NCBI RefSeq assembly: GCF_007558865.1
Contig: NZ_VLPK01000008.1
Coordinates: 62,001 to 126,000, forward strand
DNA: 64,000 nt
Source of the DNA: Mucilaginibacter corticis
GTDB lineage: Bacteria; Bacteroidota; Bacteroidia; Sphingobacteriales; Sphingobacteriaceae
Direction of reading: 5' to 3'
A program made the position numbers and the translations under genes. The notes beneath the pieces were generated by a model. It ran no database searches. It was given only the letters and a program-made list of their open reading frames with translations, and was not told the DNA's origin. This document shows positions 41,951-51,242 of this stretch, in pieces. How positions within the stretch are numbered: the stretch's first letter is position 1; each line of letters begins with the position of its first letter.

Positions 41951-42738
41951 TGCATATCAGTATTGTAACGGTTTGCCTGGATAACCCGTTTTTGGAAAGG
42001 ACGATCGCTTCGGTAATCGATCAAAGCTACCCCAATTACACGCACCTGATCATTGATGGTGGTTCGAAAAATCCGGTCACGTTGGATACCATTGGTAAAT
42101 ACAGGAATACGGAAAAGATCAGCATCCTGGCCGAAAAAGACGACGGGATTTACGATGCGATGAATAAAGGCATCCAAAGGTCAAATGGCGATTACCTGAT
42201 TTTTTTGAATGCGGGAGACGCTTTCTATTCCGGCGAAAGCCTGCAGTGGTTTGTAAACAACTATGACAACCATGATATCGTCTATGGGGACCTGGAATTT
42301 GTAAACCCGGAATCAAATTTTAAAGTAAGCTTTCCTGATAAACTGAGTTTTAGTTTTTTTATGAAAAGCTCCCTGCCACATCCGGCATGTTTTATTAACC
42401 GAACAGTTTTTGAAAAGGCAGGAATGTATGATACTTCCATGCGGGTCGCCGCTGACTGGGCCTTTTTTTTGAAAGCGATCGCCTTGCACCAGGCTTCCTA
42501 TAAACACATCGCTTTTGTAATATCGGTCTTTGACCATGGGGGGGTTAGTTCCCAGCCGCAAAACCAGCCTTTGATTGAAGGAGAAAAAAACGCGTTCCTG
42601 AAAAGGTATTTTCCGCTTTTCACCGACGACTATGCCACCTATGAGAAAGCAGAACAAAAACTAAATAATTTTAGAAACTCCAGGCTCCGGAAATATTTAT
42701 CCTTTGTTTTCAGCGTATTGAAATTTCCTGAAAATTGA
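41950..42738 (+). CDS. Glycosyltransferase family 2
   Basis: A 262-residue GT-A enzyme of the WcaA-like branch. Donor-site pattern: ISIVTVCLDN at the N-terminus, YTHLIIDGGSKN, EKDDGIYDAMNKGI and LIFLNAGDAF in place of a plain DxD. The ATG shares its A with the preceding TGA; a GTG three bases earlier is less likely. Very similar in layout to the GT2 gene at 50367. Donor and linkage unknown. Confidence 0.9.
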   Translation: MHISIVTVCLDNPFLERTIASVIDQSYPNYTHLIIDGGSKNPVTLDTIGKYRNTEKISILAEKDDGIYDAMNKGIQRSNGDYLIFLNAGDAFYSGESLQWFVNNYDNHDIVYGDLEFVNPESNFKVSFPDKLSFSFFMKSSLPHPACFINRTVFEKAGMYDTSMRVAADWAFFLKAIALHQASYKHIAFVISVFDHGGVSSQPQNQPLIEGEKNAFLKRYFPLFTDDYATYEKAEQKLNNFRNSRLRKYLSFVFSVLKFPEN

Positions 42739-43856
42739 AAAAACAGATCATTTTCAACCGGCTTTTTGAATATGGCGGAAGCAACACGCACCTGGAAGCC
42801 CTGATCCTTTATTTTGGAAAAGAAAATATCGTCTTGATCCTCGAAGAAGAAAGTCAGCTCACCTACCTGCCAAATATAAAAGGCGGCAGTGAACTCAAAA
42901 CGATCGTAGATGCACGTTTACACAAGTTCGCACACCTGGTATATCCTTCTGTTTTTTCAAACATCAGGGAATTTGTAAAAATCCTCCGGTCACTTTGGCG
43001 GGTTGGATCGCTGGCCATTAAACACGGCACGAATGAAATAACGCTTTGCGTAGTGGACCCTGAGAAGTATTTATATTTACTCTGGCTGCCGTTTTTCAAG
43101 GTTACCTATATATTGCATTCAACACCTCACGAGCGCTATACCCCCTTCACCTCGTTTACCTGCAACAGCCTGCTGGGCAGGCGAAAAAGGATCGTTACCG
43201 TTTCTAACGCGAATAAAGAAGCGGTTATGAGAAACTGGAGCATTTCAGCGGCCAGGCAACTGTCAGTTAAGGTAGTCTACAATTGTGCAATTGCTAATCA
43301 AACTACTGAGCCGCAGGCCGGCATGTGGGCGAAGGGCCTGCAATATATTGTGACCATGGGTCATACGGTCGCTTATAAAAATCCCTCCTTTTGGCTGGAA
43401 GTCGCCAGGTCGGTCACAGCGGAGCGGGAGGGCGTTCGGTTTCTATGGTTCGGTGACGGCCCGCTGTTGCAGGAGCTTAAATCGGCTGCAATTGATAATC
43501 CTGCAATCGTATATTATGGCTCGGTCAACGGCGCGCAGGCTTATTTAAAAAATGCGACGATCTATTACCAGCCCAGTTTGTATGAAACGCATGGAATCGC
43601 CGTAGTGGAAGCCATGGCAAACCGATTACCTTGCGTGGTGGCACAGACAGGCGGCCTGGTAGAATCTATAGAAGACGGTTATAACGGGATCGTGGTCAGC
43701 ACGACCGATATCCTCGAAAATAAAAACGCGCTGATCAGCCTGATTGACGACCCGGCATTGCGGGAAAGTTACGGCATACGCTCATACGAAAAATACCAAA
43801 GGATGTTTAGTTTTGAGGCATTCAAGACTAGAATGGACACCATATACAAAAACTGA
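42735..43856 (+). CDS. Glycosyltransferase family 4
   Basis: A 373-residue GT-B enzyme. The N-terminal half has FEYGGSNTHLEALILYFG; the C-terminal half has the donor motif YQPSLYETHGIAVVEAMANRLPCVVAQTGG with two glutamates eight residues apart. It starts with TTG (42735) overlapping the preceding stop as TTGA; no ATG is available nearby. Cytoplasmic, probably retaining; sugar unknown. Confidence 0.9.
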   Translation: MKKQIIFNRLFEYGGSNTHLEALILYFGKENIVLILEEESQLTYLPNIKGGSELKTIVDARLHKFAHLVYPSVFSNIREFVKILRSLWRVGSLAIKHGTNEITLCVVDPEKYLYLLWLPFFKVTYILHSTPHERYTPFTSFTCNSLLGRRKRIVTVSNANKEAVMRNWSISAARQLSVKVVYNCAIANQTTEPQAGMWAKGLQYIVTMGHTVAYKNPSFWLEVARSVTAEREGVRFLWFGDGPLLQELKSAAIDNPAIVYYGSVNGAQAYLKNATIYYQPSLYETHGIAVVEAMANRLPCVVAQTGGLVESIEDGYNGIVVSTTDILENKNALISLIDDPALRESYGIRSYEKYQRMFSFEAFKTRMDTIYKN

Positions 43857-43861
43857 ATTTA

Positions 43862-44872
43862 TTGTCGGCAAAACCAGGGATTTCGGTGATCGTTTGTTGT
43901 TATAACAGCGCGGAGCGCCTGCCCGAAACCCTGCGGCACCTGGCGCTGCAGCAGGTTCCTGCTGCGGTTCCCTGGGAAATTATAGTGATTGATAATGCAT
44001 CTACGGATGCGACGGCAGTTGTTGCCAAACAAGAATGGGATAAATACGGGGATAAAGCCATAGCATTTAACATATTATCGCAGCCGGTCGCCGGTAAGAA
44101 CCATGCTTTTAACATGGGATTGAAAGCCGCCGGGTACGAGTTCGTGCTGACCTGTGATGACGATAACTGGCTGTACCCGGATTATATTGCCAGGGCGTAC
44201 CGGGTCATGGCTGGCGATCCGAAAGTCGGCGCGCTGGGCGGATGTGCGTTCTATGAACCACAACAACCCGCAAACAGTGAAATTGCGGAGTTTTCGTATT
44301 ATTATGTGAACGGGCCGCAAACCTGGGCCGAGACAGATCATTGGGTCTATGGGGCAGGCTCTACTTATAGAAAAAGTATATTAACGGGTCTTTTTGACAG
44401 CGGCTGGGATCAAATAACACCGGGGCGTAAAGGAAAAAGTCTGATTAGCGGGGAGGATACAGAGTTTTGTTTTATGATTTATTTAAGCGGCTATAAGATC
44501 ATCGCGGACGATGAGTTAAAATTCAAACATTTCGTTCCTTTAAAACGTCAAAACATCAGCTATATCCTCGGCCTTTCTTTTTGGCTCAGCTACTCGCATG
44601 TGCTGATGAATACTTATTATCCGATTTTAAATGCCGATGAAAGGCCGATCAGCCAGATTATAAACGATTGGTTTTTTGGCGCGACTAAAACCTACCTCAA
44701 GAACCTGTTGCTCTTAACGCTAAAAAAAATGAAGTTTTGGGATAAACTTACTGTAGCCGAACAAATTAAATTTAATAAGATCTACGGGACCTGGTGTGCG
44801 CTGTTAACAAACAGAAAAAAGGTCATCGCGCATCATAAGCGTACCAGGTTTGTATTGTCAAACAAAAACTGA
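43862..44872 (+). CDS. Glycosyltransferase family 2
   Basis: A 336-residue GT-A enzyme with ISVIVCCYNSAERLPETL, EIIVIDNASTDAT, GKNHAFNMGL and the metal-binding DDD in FVLTCDDDNWLYPDY. It resembles the GT2 enzyme at 52954 (shared IIDN, DDDNxL and late GxGSxYR/GAGMVIR block). TTG 43862 is the only start near the preceding stop (5-base gap). Confidence 0.9.
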   Translation: MSAKPGISVIVCCYNSAERLPETLRHLALQQVPAAVPWEIIVIDNASTDATAVVAKQEWDKYGDKAIAFNILSQPVAGKNHAFNMGLKAAGYEFVLTCDDDNWLYPDYIARAYRVMAGDPKVGALGGCAFYEPQQPANSEIAEFSYYYVNGPQTWAETDHWVYGAGSTYRKSILTGLFDSGWDQITPGRKGKSLISGEDTEFCFMIYLSGYKIIADDELKFKHFVPLKRQNISYILGLSFWLSYSHVLMNTYYPILNADERPISQIINDWFFGATKTYLKNLLLLTLKKMKFWDKLTVAEQIKFNKIYGTWCALLTNRKKVIAHHKRTRFVLSNKN

Positions 44873-45798
44873 TGCAGCAAATAATGGAAGCTAAAATAGA
44901 TAACAACCTGGCACCGGTGATCTTGTTTATCTATAACCGGCCGCATCACACCCGGGAAACACTGGCGGCTTTAAATCAAAATTTACTTGCCGGTCAATCT
45001 GTATTATATGTTTTTGCGGATGGCCCGAAAGAAAATGCGACAGCTGCTGATCTGGATCTAATTCAACAAGCCCGCGCGGTTGTCCGTGAAAAACAATGGT
45101 GCAAAGACGTGATCCTGATCGAAAGGGACAAAAATATGTACCTTGAGGATAACATTATAGACGGAATAACCCAGGTGATCAACAAACATGGGAAGGCGAT
45201 CATGCTGGATGATGATCTGATCACCTCGCCTTATTTTCTGCAATATTGTAATGATGGTCTGCAGGTTTACGAACACGACAAGCAAATTTTTTCGATCAAC
45301 AGTTATATGCTCCCGATCGATTTTGAAACAGGGCCCGAAACATTTTTGTGCCCGGTGGCGACCAGTTCTACCGGGTGGGCGACCTGGGCAGACAGGTGGA
45401 AGCTATTTGAGGCCAGTCCGGCAGAGATCCCCGAAATCGTTGCAGACATGTATTTACAAAACAGGTTTAATGTAGGCTTAATGGATAAAATGTATATGCT
45501 GACACAAATGCATACCTGGGATATCCGATGGTATTATACGGCATTTATCCGGAACGGGCTTGGCGTATTTACGACTAAGTCGCTTATTTTTAATATTGGT
45601 TACGACGGGAGCGGGACACACAAAGGCGGGGAAGACTTCATTCAGGAACTTTACACCGAACCGATGCAGGTGACCTACCAGCAGACTATCAATTTAAAGC
45701 ATTATTCTAAACTATTAAACTTTGTAAAGCCTGACCTGGTTTCTAAAAAACAAAAGCTCAAAAACATCGTCAAACGACTGATCGGCTATAAGCCATGA
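44872..45798 (+). CDS. Glycosyltransferase-like GT-A protein
   Basis: A 308-residue protein with GT-A features. It opens VILFIYNRPHHTRETLAAL, continues VLYVFADGPKE, and carries a DDD metal site in AIMLDDDLITSPYFL. The block ATSSTGWATWADRWKLF is typical of a set of sugar transferases in Bacteroidota glycan clusters that resemble GT2 but are often only labelled glycosyltransferase. Overlaps at both ends (1 and 4 bases) place it firmly in the operon. Confidence 0.82.
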   Translation: MQQIMEAKIDNNLAPVILFIYNRPHHTRETLAALNQNLLAGQSVLYVFADGPKENATAADLDLIQQARAVVREKQWCKDVILIERDKNMYLEDNIIDGITQVINKHGKAIMLDDDLITSPYFLQYCNDGLQVYEHDKQIFSINSYMLPIDFETGPETFLCPVATSSTGWATWADRWKLFEASPAEIPEIVADMYLQNRFNVGLMDKMYMLTQMHTWDIRWYYTAFIRNGLGVFTTKSLIFNIGYDGSGTHKGGEDFIQELYTEPMQVTYQQTINLKHYSKLLNFVKPDLVSKKQKLKNIVKRLIGYKP

Positions 45799-46940
45799 AA
45801 TCACTTACTGGAAAAATCAAATTTGTATTGATCCGGGTGCTTGCGCCCGCGATCATTAAAACAGTGTTTTTTTTCGTCCCGAGGAAAGAAAAAACAGTGT
45901 TGATCGTCCGAAGTGATGGTGCAGGTGATTATATTTTATTCAGGAACTATTTGTACTTTTTAAGAAACTCGGCTAAATATAAAGATCATCGGATCTACAT
46001 TCTTGAAAATTCGGTATGTAAGGAACTGGCGACTTATTGGGACGCTGAAATTGTCGACGGATTTATCTGGTACACAGATGGTAATTTTTTAAAATGGGAA
46101 CTGGTTAAATTGTTGTACGATCTTCAAAAGTTAAGGATTGAAACCATCGTTTACACGAACTACTCCCGGAAATTTACCGTCGACTGGATCATCGGCAAGG
46201 TAAATGCAAAATACAAAATCGCCGTCGACGGTGATTGCATCAACGCATCGCCTGAATTGAAAAGCAGGGGAGAAAAATACTACACGGAACTGCTGAAAGT
46301 CAATGATCAACCCTTGCATGAATTTGTAAGGAACAAACAAATCTTTGAGACGATGACCGGGGAAAGATGCGACCTGAAAAAACCATTTATCGTGGGTCAT
46401 CAATTACGCCTGCGACCCAATGGCAGTATTGTTATTTTCGCAGGCGCGGGTCAAACTCATAAGCGATGGAACCCTGTAAGATTTAACCGGTTATGCTTAC
46501 GGATCGCAGAAAGGTTAAAGATAAAGATCATATTGGCGGGGGCAAAAGACAACGCGGAACAGGAACTGGAAATTAGCAAGGGGCTATCTGATGAACAGCT
46601 ATCACACCAAACCGGGCTAAACATGATCAGCCTTTGTGAACTCATCGGCGGGGCGGATCTTTTAATCTCCGGTGATACGGTCGCCATCCATATCGCGGCA
46701 TTGCTTGGTATACCGGCTGTTTGTATTGCGAAAGGGGATCTTTACGGCCGGTTCATTCCTTATCCCCCTGAGCTGTCAGCGCGTATCAGGTGCATATTTC
46801 CGGTAAACTTTATCACCACAACCGAGAACTATGACCAATGGTCGCCTTTTGCCATTGATGAGGTTTCGGTCGAGGATGTATTCGATGCGGTTGCAGAAAT
46901 ATTAAATTACGAAGTACAAAATAAAATTGAACCTGCCTGA
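45795..46940 (+). CDS. Glycosyltransferase family 9 (heptosyltransferase-like)
   Basis: A 381-residue GT-B enzyme of the ADP-heptose:LPS heptosyltransferase family: VLIVRSDGAGDYILFRNYL at the N-terminus and IVIFAGAGQTHKRWNP plus GADLLISGDTVAIHIAALLGIPAVCI in the donor half. The family uses ADP-heptose in enterobacteria, but in this setting other nucleotide sugars are possible. Its 3' end overlaps the next gene by 14 bases. Confidence 0.88.
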   Translation: MKSLTGKIKFVLIRVLAPAIIKTVFFFVPRKEKTVLIVRSDGAGDYILFRNYLYFLRNSAKYKDHRIYILENSVCKELATYWDAEIVDGFIWYTDGNFLKWELVKLLYDLQKLRIETIVYTNYSRKFTVDWIIGKVNAKYKIAVDGDCINASPELKSRGEKYYTELLKVNDQPLHEFVRNKQIFETMTGERCDLKKPFIVGHQLRLRPNGSIVIFAGAGQTHKRWNPVRFNRLCLRIAERLKIKIILAGAKDNAEQELEISKGLSDEQLSHQTGLNMISLCELIGGADLLISGDTVAIHIAALLGIPAVCIAKGDLYGRFIPYPPELSARIRCIFPVNFITTTENYDQWSPFAIDEVSVEDVFDAVAEILNYEVQNKIEPA

Positions 46941-47853
46941 CCTAAAACAATATCGGCTGGCCCTGGAAAAAAAAGGCGCTTTCTGTCCACTAACGAACGT
47001 GCCGGTAGTTAAAGAAGGGTTATTAAATGTCTTACCGGAAGCGGGGGAAAGGACCGGCTGGCCCTGGACAACAGAAACAGATCCTTCCATTTACACCGGC
47101 AGGAGAAACTGGCCCAAAATTACAATCGTTACGCCGTCTTATAACCAGGGGCAGTTTATTGAGCAAACGATAAGATCTGTGTTATTACAGAATTATCCCA
47201 ACCTGGAGTATATTATTATTGACGGAGGCAGTTCTGACCAGACAAAAGAGATCTTGCAAAAATATGCCCCATGGATCAGTTACTGGCAAAGTGAAAAAGA
47301 TCATGGACAGGGCCACGCAATTAATTTGGGCTTTAGCTTAGCCTCGGGAAACTATTATGCCTGGATCAACAGCGATGATTATTATTTAAGTAATGTCTTC
47401 CATAAGGTGGCCGATCTTTTTATTAAAAAGAAAACTGATTTCGTGTATGGCTATGGTTATAGTTACCATAGTGACAGCAAGGAATTTGAGCTGATAAAAG
47501 TCTTACCTTTTTTGGATTTTTTTATGAAGATCCCGAGCCTGATACAGCCGTCCGCCTTCTGGAGTTCCAAAATACACCAGCCTGTTTGGGAAAAATTGAA
47601 CTGTTCACTGGATTTTGAGTTATGGCTCCGGCTGGTAAAGGGAAATAAACGGCAGCTGATCAAAGCGCCGCTTTCTGTAGCGACTGTGCATGAAGATGCG
47701 AAAACACATGATCCTAAGATGGTTGCAAAATGGCAGGAAGATCATGAAAATATATGGTCAGCAGAAGGGCATGGGGAAGTGTTCGAATGGAAAAGAATAA
47801 ATTTCCTGAATAGATGCCGAATGAAATTATATAAACTGCTCAGATTGATTTGA
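46927..47853 (+). CDS. Glycosyltransferase family 2
   Basis: A 308-residue protein with an unusual 55-residue N-terminal extension (FCPLTNVPVV...GWPWTTETDP) before the GT-A core ITIVTPSYNQGQFIEQTI. The core has EYIIIDGGSSDQT, SEKDHGQGHAINLGF and YAWINSDDYY. The extension with the GWPW segment recurs, as I recall, in a subset of GT2 enzymes of glycan clusters. It starts with TTG (46927) within the end of the GT9 gene. Confidence 0.9.
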   Translation: MNLPDLKQYRLALEKKGAFCPLTNVPVVKEGLLNVLPEAGERTGWPWTTETDPSIYTGRRNWPKITIVTPSYNQGQFIEQTIRSVLLQNYPNLEYIIIDGGSSDQTKEILQKYAPWISYWQSEKDHGQGHAINLGFSLASGNYYAWINSDDYYLSNVFHKVADLFIKKKTDFVYGYGYSYHSDSKEFELIKVLPFLDFFMKIPSLIQPSAFWSSKIHQPVWEKLNCSLDFELWLRLVKGNKRQLIKAPLSVATVHEDAKTHDPKMVAKWQEDHENIWSAEGHGEVFEWKRINFLNRCRMKLYKLLRLI

Positions 47854-47865
47854 GTCCAATGACAA

Positions 47866-49251
47866 ATGCTTTTTAATTCGCTCCTGTTTTTAGTTTTCTT
47901 TTTGATCGTAACCTCCGGTTATTATTTATTGCCGCACCGGTTTCGCTGGGTCTGGCTATTAATGGCGAGCTGTTACTTTTACATGTATTTTAAACCTGAA
48001 TACCTGTTAATCATTCTTTTTACGATTATTGTTGATTATGTCGCGGGGATATTGATAGAAAGGGCGGCAGGCCATACCAAAAAGATCTTTTTGCTCGCCA
48101 GCATCATTACCAATGTCGGTGTGTTGGCATTTTATAAATATTTTAATTTTTTTGCAGAGAACCTCAACTTCCTTTCCCGGTATTTTCATGCACCGCAAAT
48201 TCCTTTGCTAAACTTTATTTTACCTATTGGTCTTTCTTTCCATACCTTCCAGGCCATGAGTTATACAATTGAGGTGTATCGCGGGAACCAGAAAGCAGAA
48301 AGGCATTTCGGGCTTTACGCGCTGTATGTAATGTTTTATCCGCAAATGGTAGCCGGCCCCATTGAACGGCCCCAGCACATCTTACCGCAATTGCACCGGG
48401 CGATCAGCTATAATAGAGATACCTTTATTTCAGGGGTTTTTTTAATGGCCGTAGGTTTTTTTAAAAAAGTAGTCATCGCCGATCGCTTAGGGCTGTATGT
48501 TGATCCTGTTTTTTCCAACCCACATGGCCACTCTGCCATCGAACTGCTTTTAGCCGCCTATTTTTTTGCCTTCCAGATCTATTGCGATTTTAGCGGTTAT
48601 TCTGATATCGCCATCGGAGCCGCCTTGACTTTAGGGATCGAGCTCATGAAGAACTTTAATTTACCTTATCTTTCCCATAACATCGCGGTGTTTTGGCAGC
48701 GGTGGCATATTTCGCTGTCAACCTGGTTCAGGGATTACGTCTATATTCCGCTCGGAGGCAACAGGGTCAGTTTTTACAAGCTTTGCCGCAACCTGCTGGT
48801 CGTTTTTCTGGTTAGCGGATTATGGCATGGGGCAAACTGGAAATACCTGGTCTGGGGCCTGATACATGGTTGTTTACTGATTCTTTACCAGGTTTTAAAA
48901 AAATTAAAAATAACAGTGAACGGGTTTACTTTCCTGAAATGGCTGATCACTTTCAATTTAGTTTGTCTTGCCTGGATATTTTTCAGGGCAAATACCGTAG
49001 GCGAGGGGATGTACATCCTGCTGACTATCCTGAAGTTCAAAAGCCTTGAATATAGCGCGACCAGCCTGATGCCGGTAAAAGAGATTTGGTACTGCGTGTT
49101 AATCATCGGGGCCTTGTTAGCAGGCGAATGGTACCTGAGCGCCGCCGAACTTTCAACAGGCAAAAAGATTTTTATGACGCTGACGTTGGGCATAGCCTGT
49201 TACCTGCTGGGCATATTCAACGAGGCACAATTTATTTACTTTCAATTCTGA
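47866..49251 (+). CDS. MBOAT-family membrane O-acyltransferase (AlgI type)
   Basis: A 461-residue polytopic protein of the membrane-bound O-acyltransferase family. Landmarks: LPIGLSFHTFQAMSYTIEVYRG, FYPQMVAGPIERP, FQIYCDFSGYSDIAIG, FWQRWHISLSTWFRDYVYIPLGG and the catalytic His321 in GLWHGANW. AlgI-type proteins pass acyl groups through the inner membrane for O-acylation of a polysaccharide. An SGNH-type partner starts at the base where this gene stops, matching the two-part scheme of alginate and cellulose acetylation. Confidence 0.93.
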   Translation: MLFNSLLFLVFFLIVTSGYYLLPHRFRWVWLLMASCYFYMYFKPEYLLIILFTIIVDYVAGILIERAAGHTKKIFLLASIITNVGVLAFYKYFNFFAENLNFLSRYFHAPQIPLLNFILPIGLSFHTFQAMSYTIEVYRGNQKAERHFGLYALYVMFYPQMVAGPIERPQHILPQLHRAISYNRDTFISGVFLMAVGFFKKVVIADRLGLYVDPVFSNPHGHSAIELLLAAYFFAFQIYCDFSGYSDIAIGAALTLGIELMKNFNLPYLSHNIAVFWQRWHISLSTWFRDYVYIPLGGNRVSFYKLCRNLLVVFLVSGLWHGANWKYLVWGLIHGCLLILYQVLKKLKITVNGFTFLKWLITFNLVCLAWIFFRANTVGEGMYILLTILKFKSLEYSATSLMPVKEIWYCVLIIGALLAGEWYLSAAELSTGKKIFMTLTLGIACYLLGIFNEAQFIYFQF

Positions 49252-50360
49252 TGCGGAAGACCATCTGCCTGTTCCTGCTCATCTCCGGTGTCGCCCTGTT
49301 GTATTTAGCCATGAACCAAACCTTGATCAATAAGATTAAACAGGACAGGTATTTTGACCATTTGAACCCGCCGGCAGCCTATAACAAAACCTTATATTAC
49401 AGGATGTTTGTGAGATCGGACCGCTGGCGATACGGCGATCTTTACGGGTTATGCTATTTGCCCTGGTTCAAGGCCAATTTGGAACCTTTCAAGAAATACG
49501 GTTACAACAACCGGCAGAAATTGACCAATCGCATACTTTATATTACAGGTGACAGCTTTTTGGCTGACAAAACGATGGAAGGCGCCTTCAATGGCTTTGA
49601 TAACGTAGTCTTCTTAGACCAGCGTTTTCCCTATGGGCCGATAGCATTGGATAGTTCCAAGGAAAACTACCTGATCATGGAATTTACGGAAAGGAGGTTA
49701 AACGGATTTGACTTTTATAAAACAGACGAAGCAAAATGGGCAAAAGCTGAAATTTCGGCCAAATTAAATTATTCGAAAAGAACGGCACCGGGGACCGACA
49801 GTAAATTACCTGCAACTATTTGGGAAAGAATAAACAACGCCTTTTTTAATAAAGATCTGAGCCGGAACTTGGCCTTGTTGCTTTTCGACGACAGGATATT
49901 TACGCCGGTCAAGGAGCTAAAGGCAACCCTCAATTACAGATTGCTTGGCTGGTTGCCTCAGGAAGTGGCGATCAGTACGGATGAAAAGCGATTGTTGTTG
50001 AACATCACAGTCGATTCAAGTTACCAGCAATCTGCTTTTAAAAATATATCCGGCTCGCAGCTTGATCAGATCAATCAAAATCTGATGGCCGCCAGATCCT
50101 ATTATGAATCTATTGGTTTCAAAAAAGTATTTTTATCCCTGATACCCAATCCTGTTTCGATCTATGATGCGAAAAGAATGCCCTACAATCATCTTCTTGA
50201 GCGCGTAGAAAAGAAAACAAATTTGACGGTGATCCCTTTGTATAATACCTTTAAAAGTTACCCGGGTAATCTTTATTACAGGAATGACGCACATTGGAAT
50301 CCCAACGGATTTGATATTTGGATCAGCAAAACAAACGAAATCCTTAATGCCGGAAATTAA
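49251..50360 (+). CDS. SGNH-like (AlgX/AlgJ-type) acyl transfer partner of the MBOAT protein
   Basis: A 369-residue protein with an N-terminal membrane anchor (about 4-22) and an extracytoplasmic domain. The sequence carries the two SGNH end blocks: ITGDSF with candidate nucleophile Ser102, and YRNDAHWNPNGFDIW with Asp346 and His348. DxHxNxxG near the C-terminus is also typical of AlgX/AlgJ. It should take the acyl group from the MBOAT protein and place it on the glycan in the periplasm (inference). The frame extends far upstream inside the MBOAT gene, but ATG 49251, sharing a base with its TGA, is the natural start. Confidence 0.78.
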   Translation: MRKTICLFLLISGVALLYLAMNQTLINKIKQDRYFDHLNPPAAYNKTLYYRMFVRSDRWRYGDLYGLCYLPWFKANLEPFKKYGYNNRQKLTNRILYITGDSFLADKTMEGAFNGFDNVVFLDQRFPYGPIALDSSKENYLIMEFTERRLNGFDFYKTDEAKWAKAEISAKLNYSKRTAPGTDSKLPATIWERINNAFFNKDLSRNLALLLFDDRIFTPVKELKATLNYRLLGWLPQEVAISTDEKRLLLNITVDSSYQQSAFKNISGSQLDQINQNLMAARSYYESIGFKKVFLSLIPNPVSIYDAKRMPYNHLLERVEKKTNLTVIPLYNTFKSYPGNLYYRNDAHWNPNGFDIWISKTNEILNAGN

Positions 50361-50366
50361 ATTCGT

Positions 50367-51242
50367 GTGAGGCCTTTTTTTTCAATTATCATTCCGGTCT
50401 TTAACAGTTCGCCTACGCTGCCCCGGCTGCTGGAAAGTATTGTTTTTCAGCATTACCGTAATTACGAGCTCGTTTTTGTGGATGGCGCGTCAACAGACGA
50501 TACATTGACGCAACTCGCCGATTTCGTGCGCCTGAACCATGAGCTTTCTGTTGTCATTGATTCCCGGCCGGACAAAGGGATATATGATGCGATGAACCGG
50601 GGCGTTGAAAAGGCATCAGGGGAATGGCTATATTTCATTGGGGGTGACGACCTTTTTTGTGATGCAGGTGTGTTGCAGTCGGTCAAAGCAGCAATCGAAA
50701 CGGAAAAGCCAGACCTGATCTACGGGAATGTGGAAGGTATTTCCAGCAAAACCAGGTATGTGTATGACAGCAAGGCGAAAGTACTGGCTAAAGGGATACA
50801 CCACCAAAGCGTATTTTACAAGCGTTGCATTTTTGACGAGCTGGGGAAGTATGACTTGTCATATGCCACTGCAGCGGACTATGATTTTACACTTAAAGTG
50901 TTTTTTAACGAGGAATATCAGATAAAATATATTGACCGGGATATCGCCTGCTTTGGAGAAGATGGGTTCAGCGCGTCCAACTTTGACTATAAATTTTTTA
51001 GCGGACATTATCGTTTGCTCAAGCGCCACAAGGCGCTGGACAAGCTTGCTGACCCTGCAAAGTGTCTTACAGACTCCATTTATTGCTGTTATTACCTTGC
51101 TGGGAGAAAGAATGACAACGCGATAGCCTGGCGGAACCTGTTATTTTACGTGTCCCGCGTCAAACGGGCTTCACTGGCTTTCAGAGCGGCAACTTTTTTA
51201 CATATGTTAAAATGGACGGTGAAACGTCCCTGGATGATTTAA
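50367..51242 (+). CDS. Glycosyltransferase family 2
   Basis: A 291-residue GT-A enzyme: FSIIIPVFNSSPTLPRLLES, YELVFVDGASTDDT, SRPDKGIYDAMNRGVE and WLYFIGGDDLFCD. Same WcaA-like branch as the enzyme at 41950. Start codon is GTG (50367). The next gene follows without a gap, also with GTG. Confidence 0.9.
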   Translation: MRPFFSIIIPVFNSSPTLPRLLESIVFQHYRNYELVFVDGASTDDTLTQLADFVRLNHELSVVIDSRPDKGIYDAMNRGVEKASGEWLYFIGGDDLFCDAGVLQSVKAAIETEKPDLIYGNVEGISSKTRYVYDSKAKVLAKGIHHQSVFYKRCIFDELGKYDLSYATAADYDFTLKVFFNEEYQIKYIDRDIACFGEDGFSASNFDYKFFSGHYRLLKRHKALDKLADPAKCLTDSIYCCYYLAGRKNDNAIAWRNLLFYVSRVKRASLAFRAATFLHMLKWTVKRPWMI

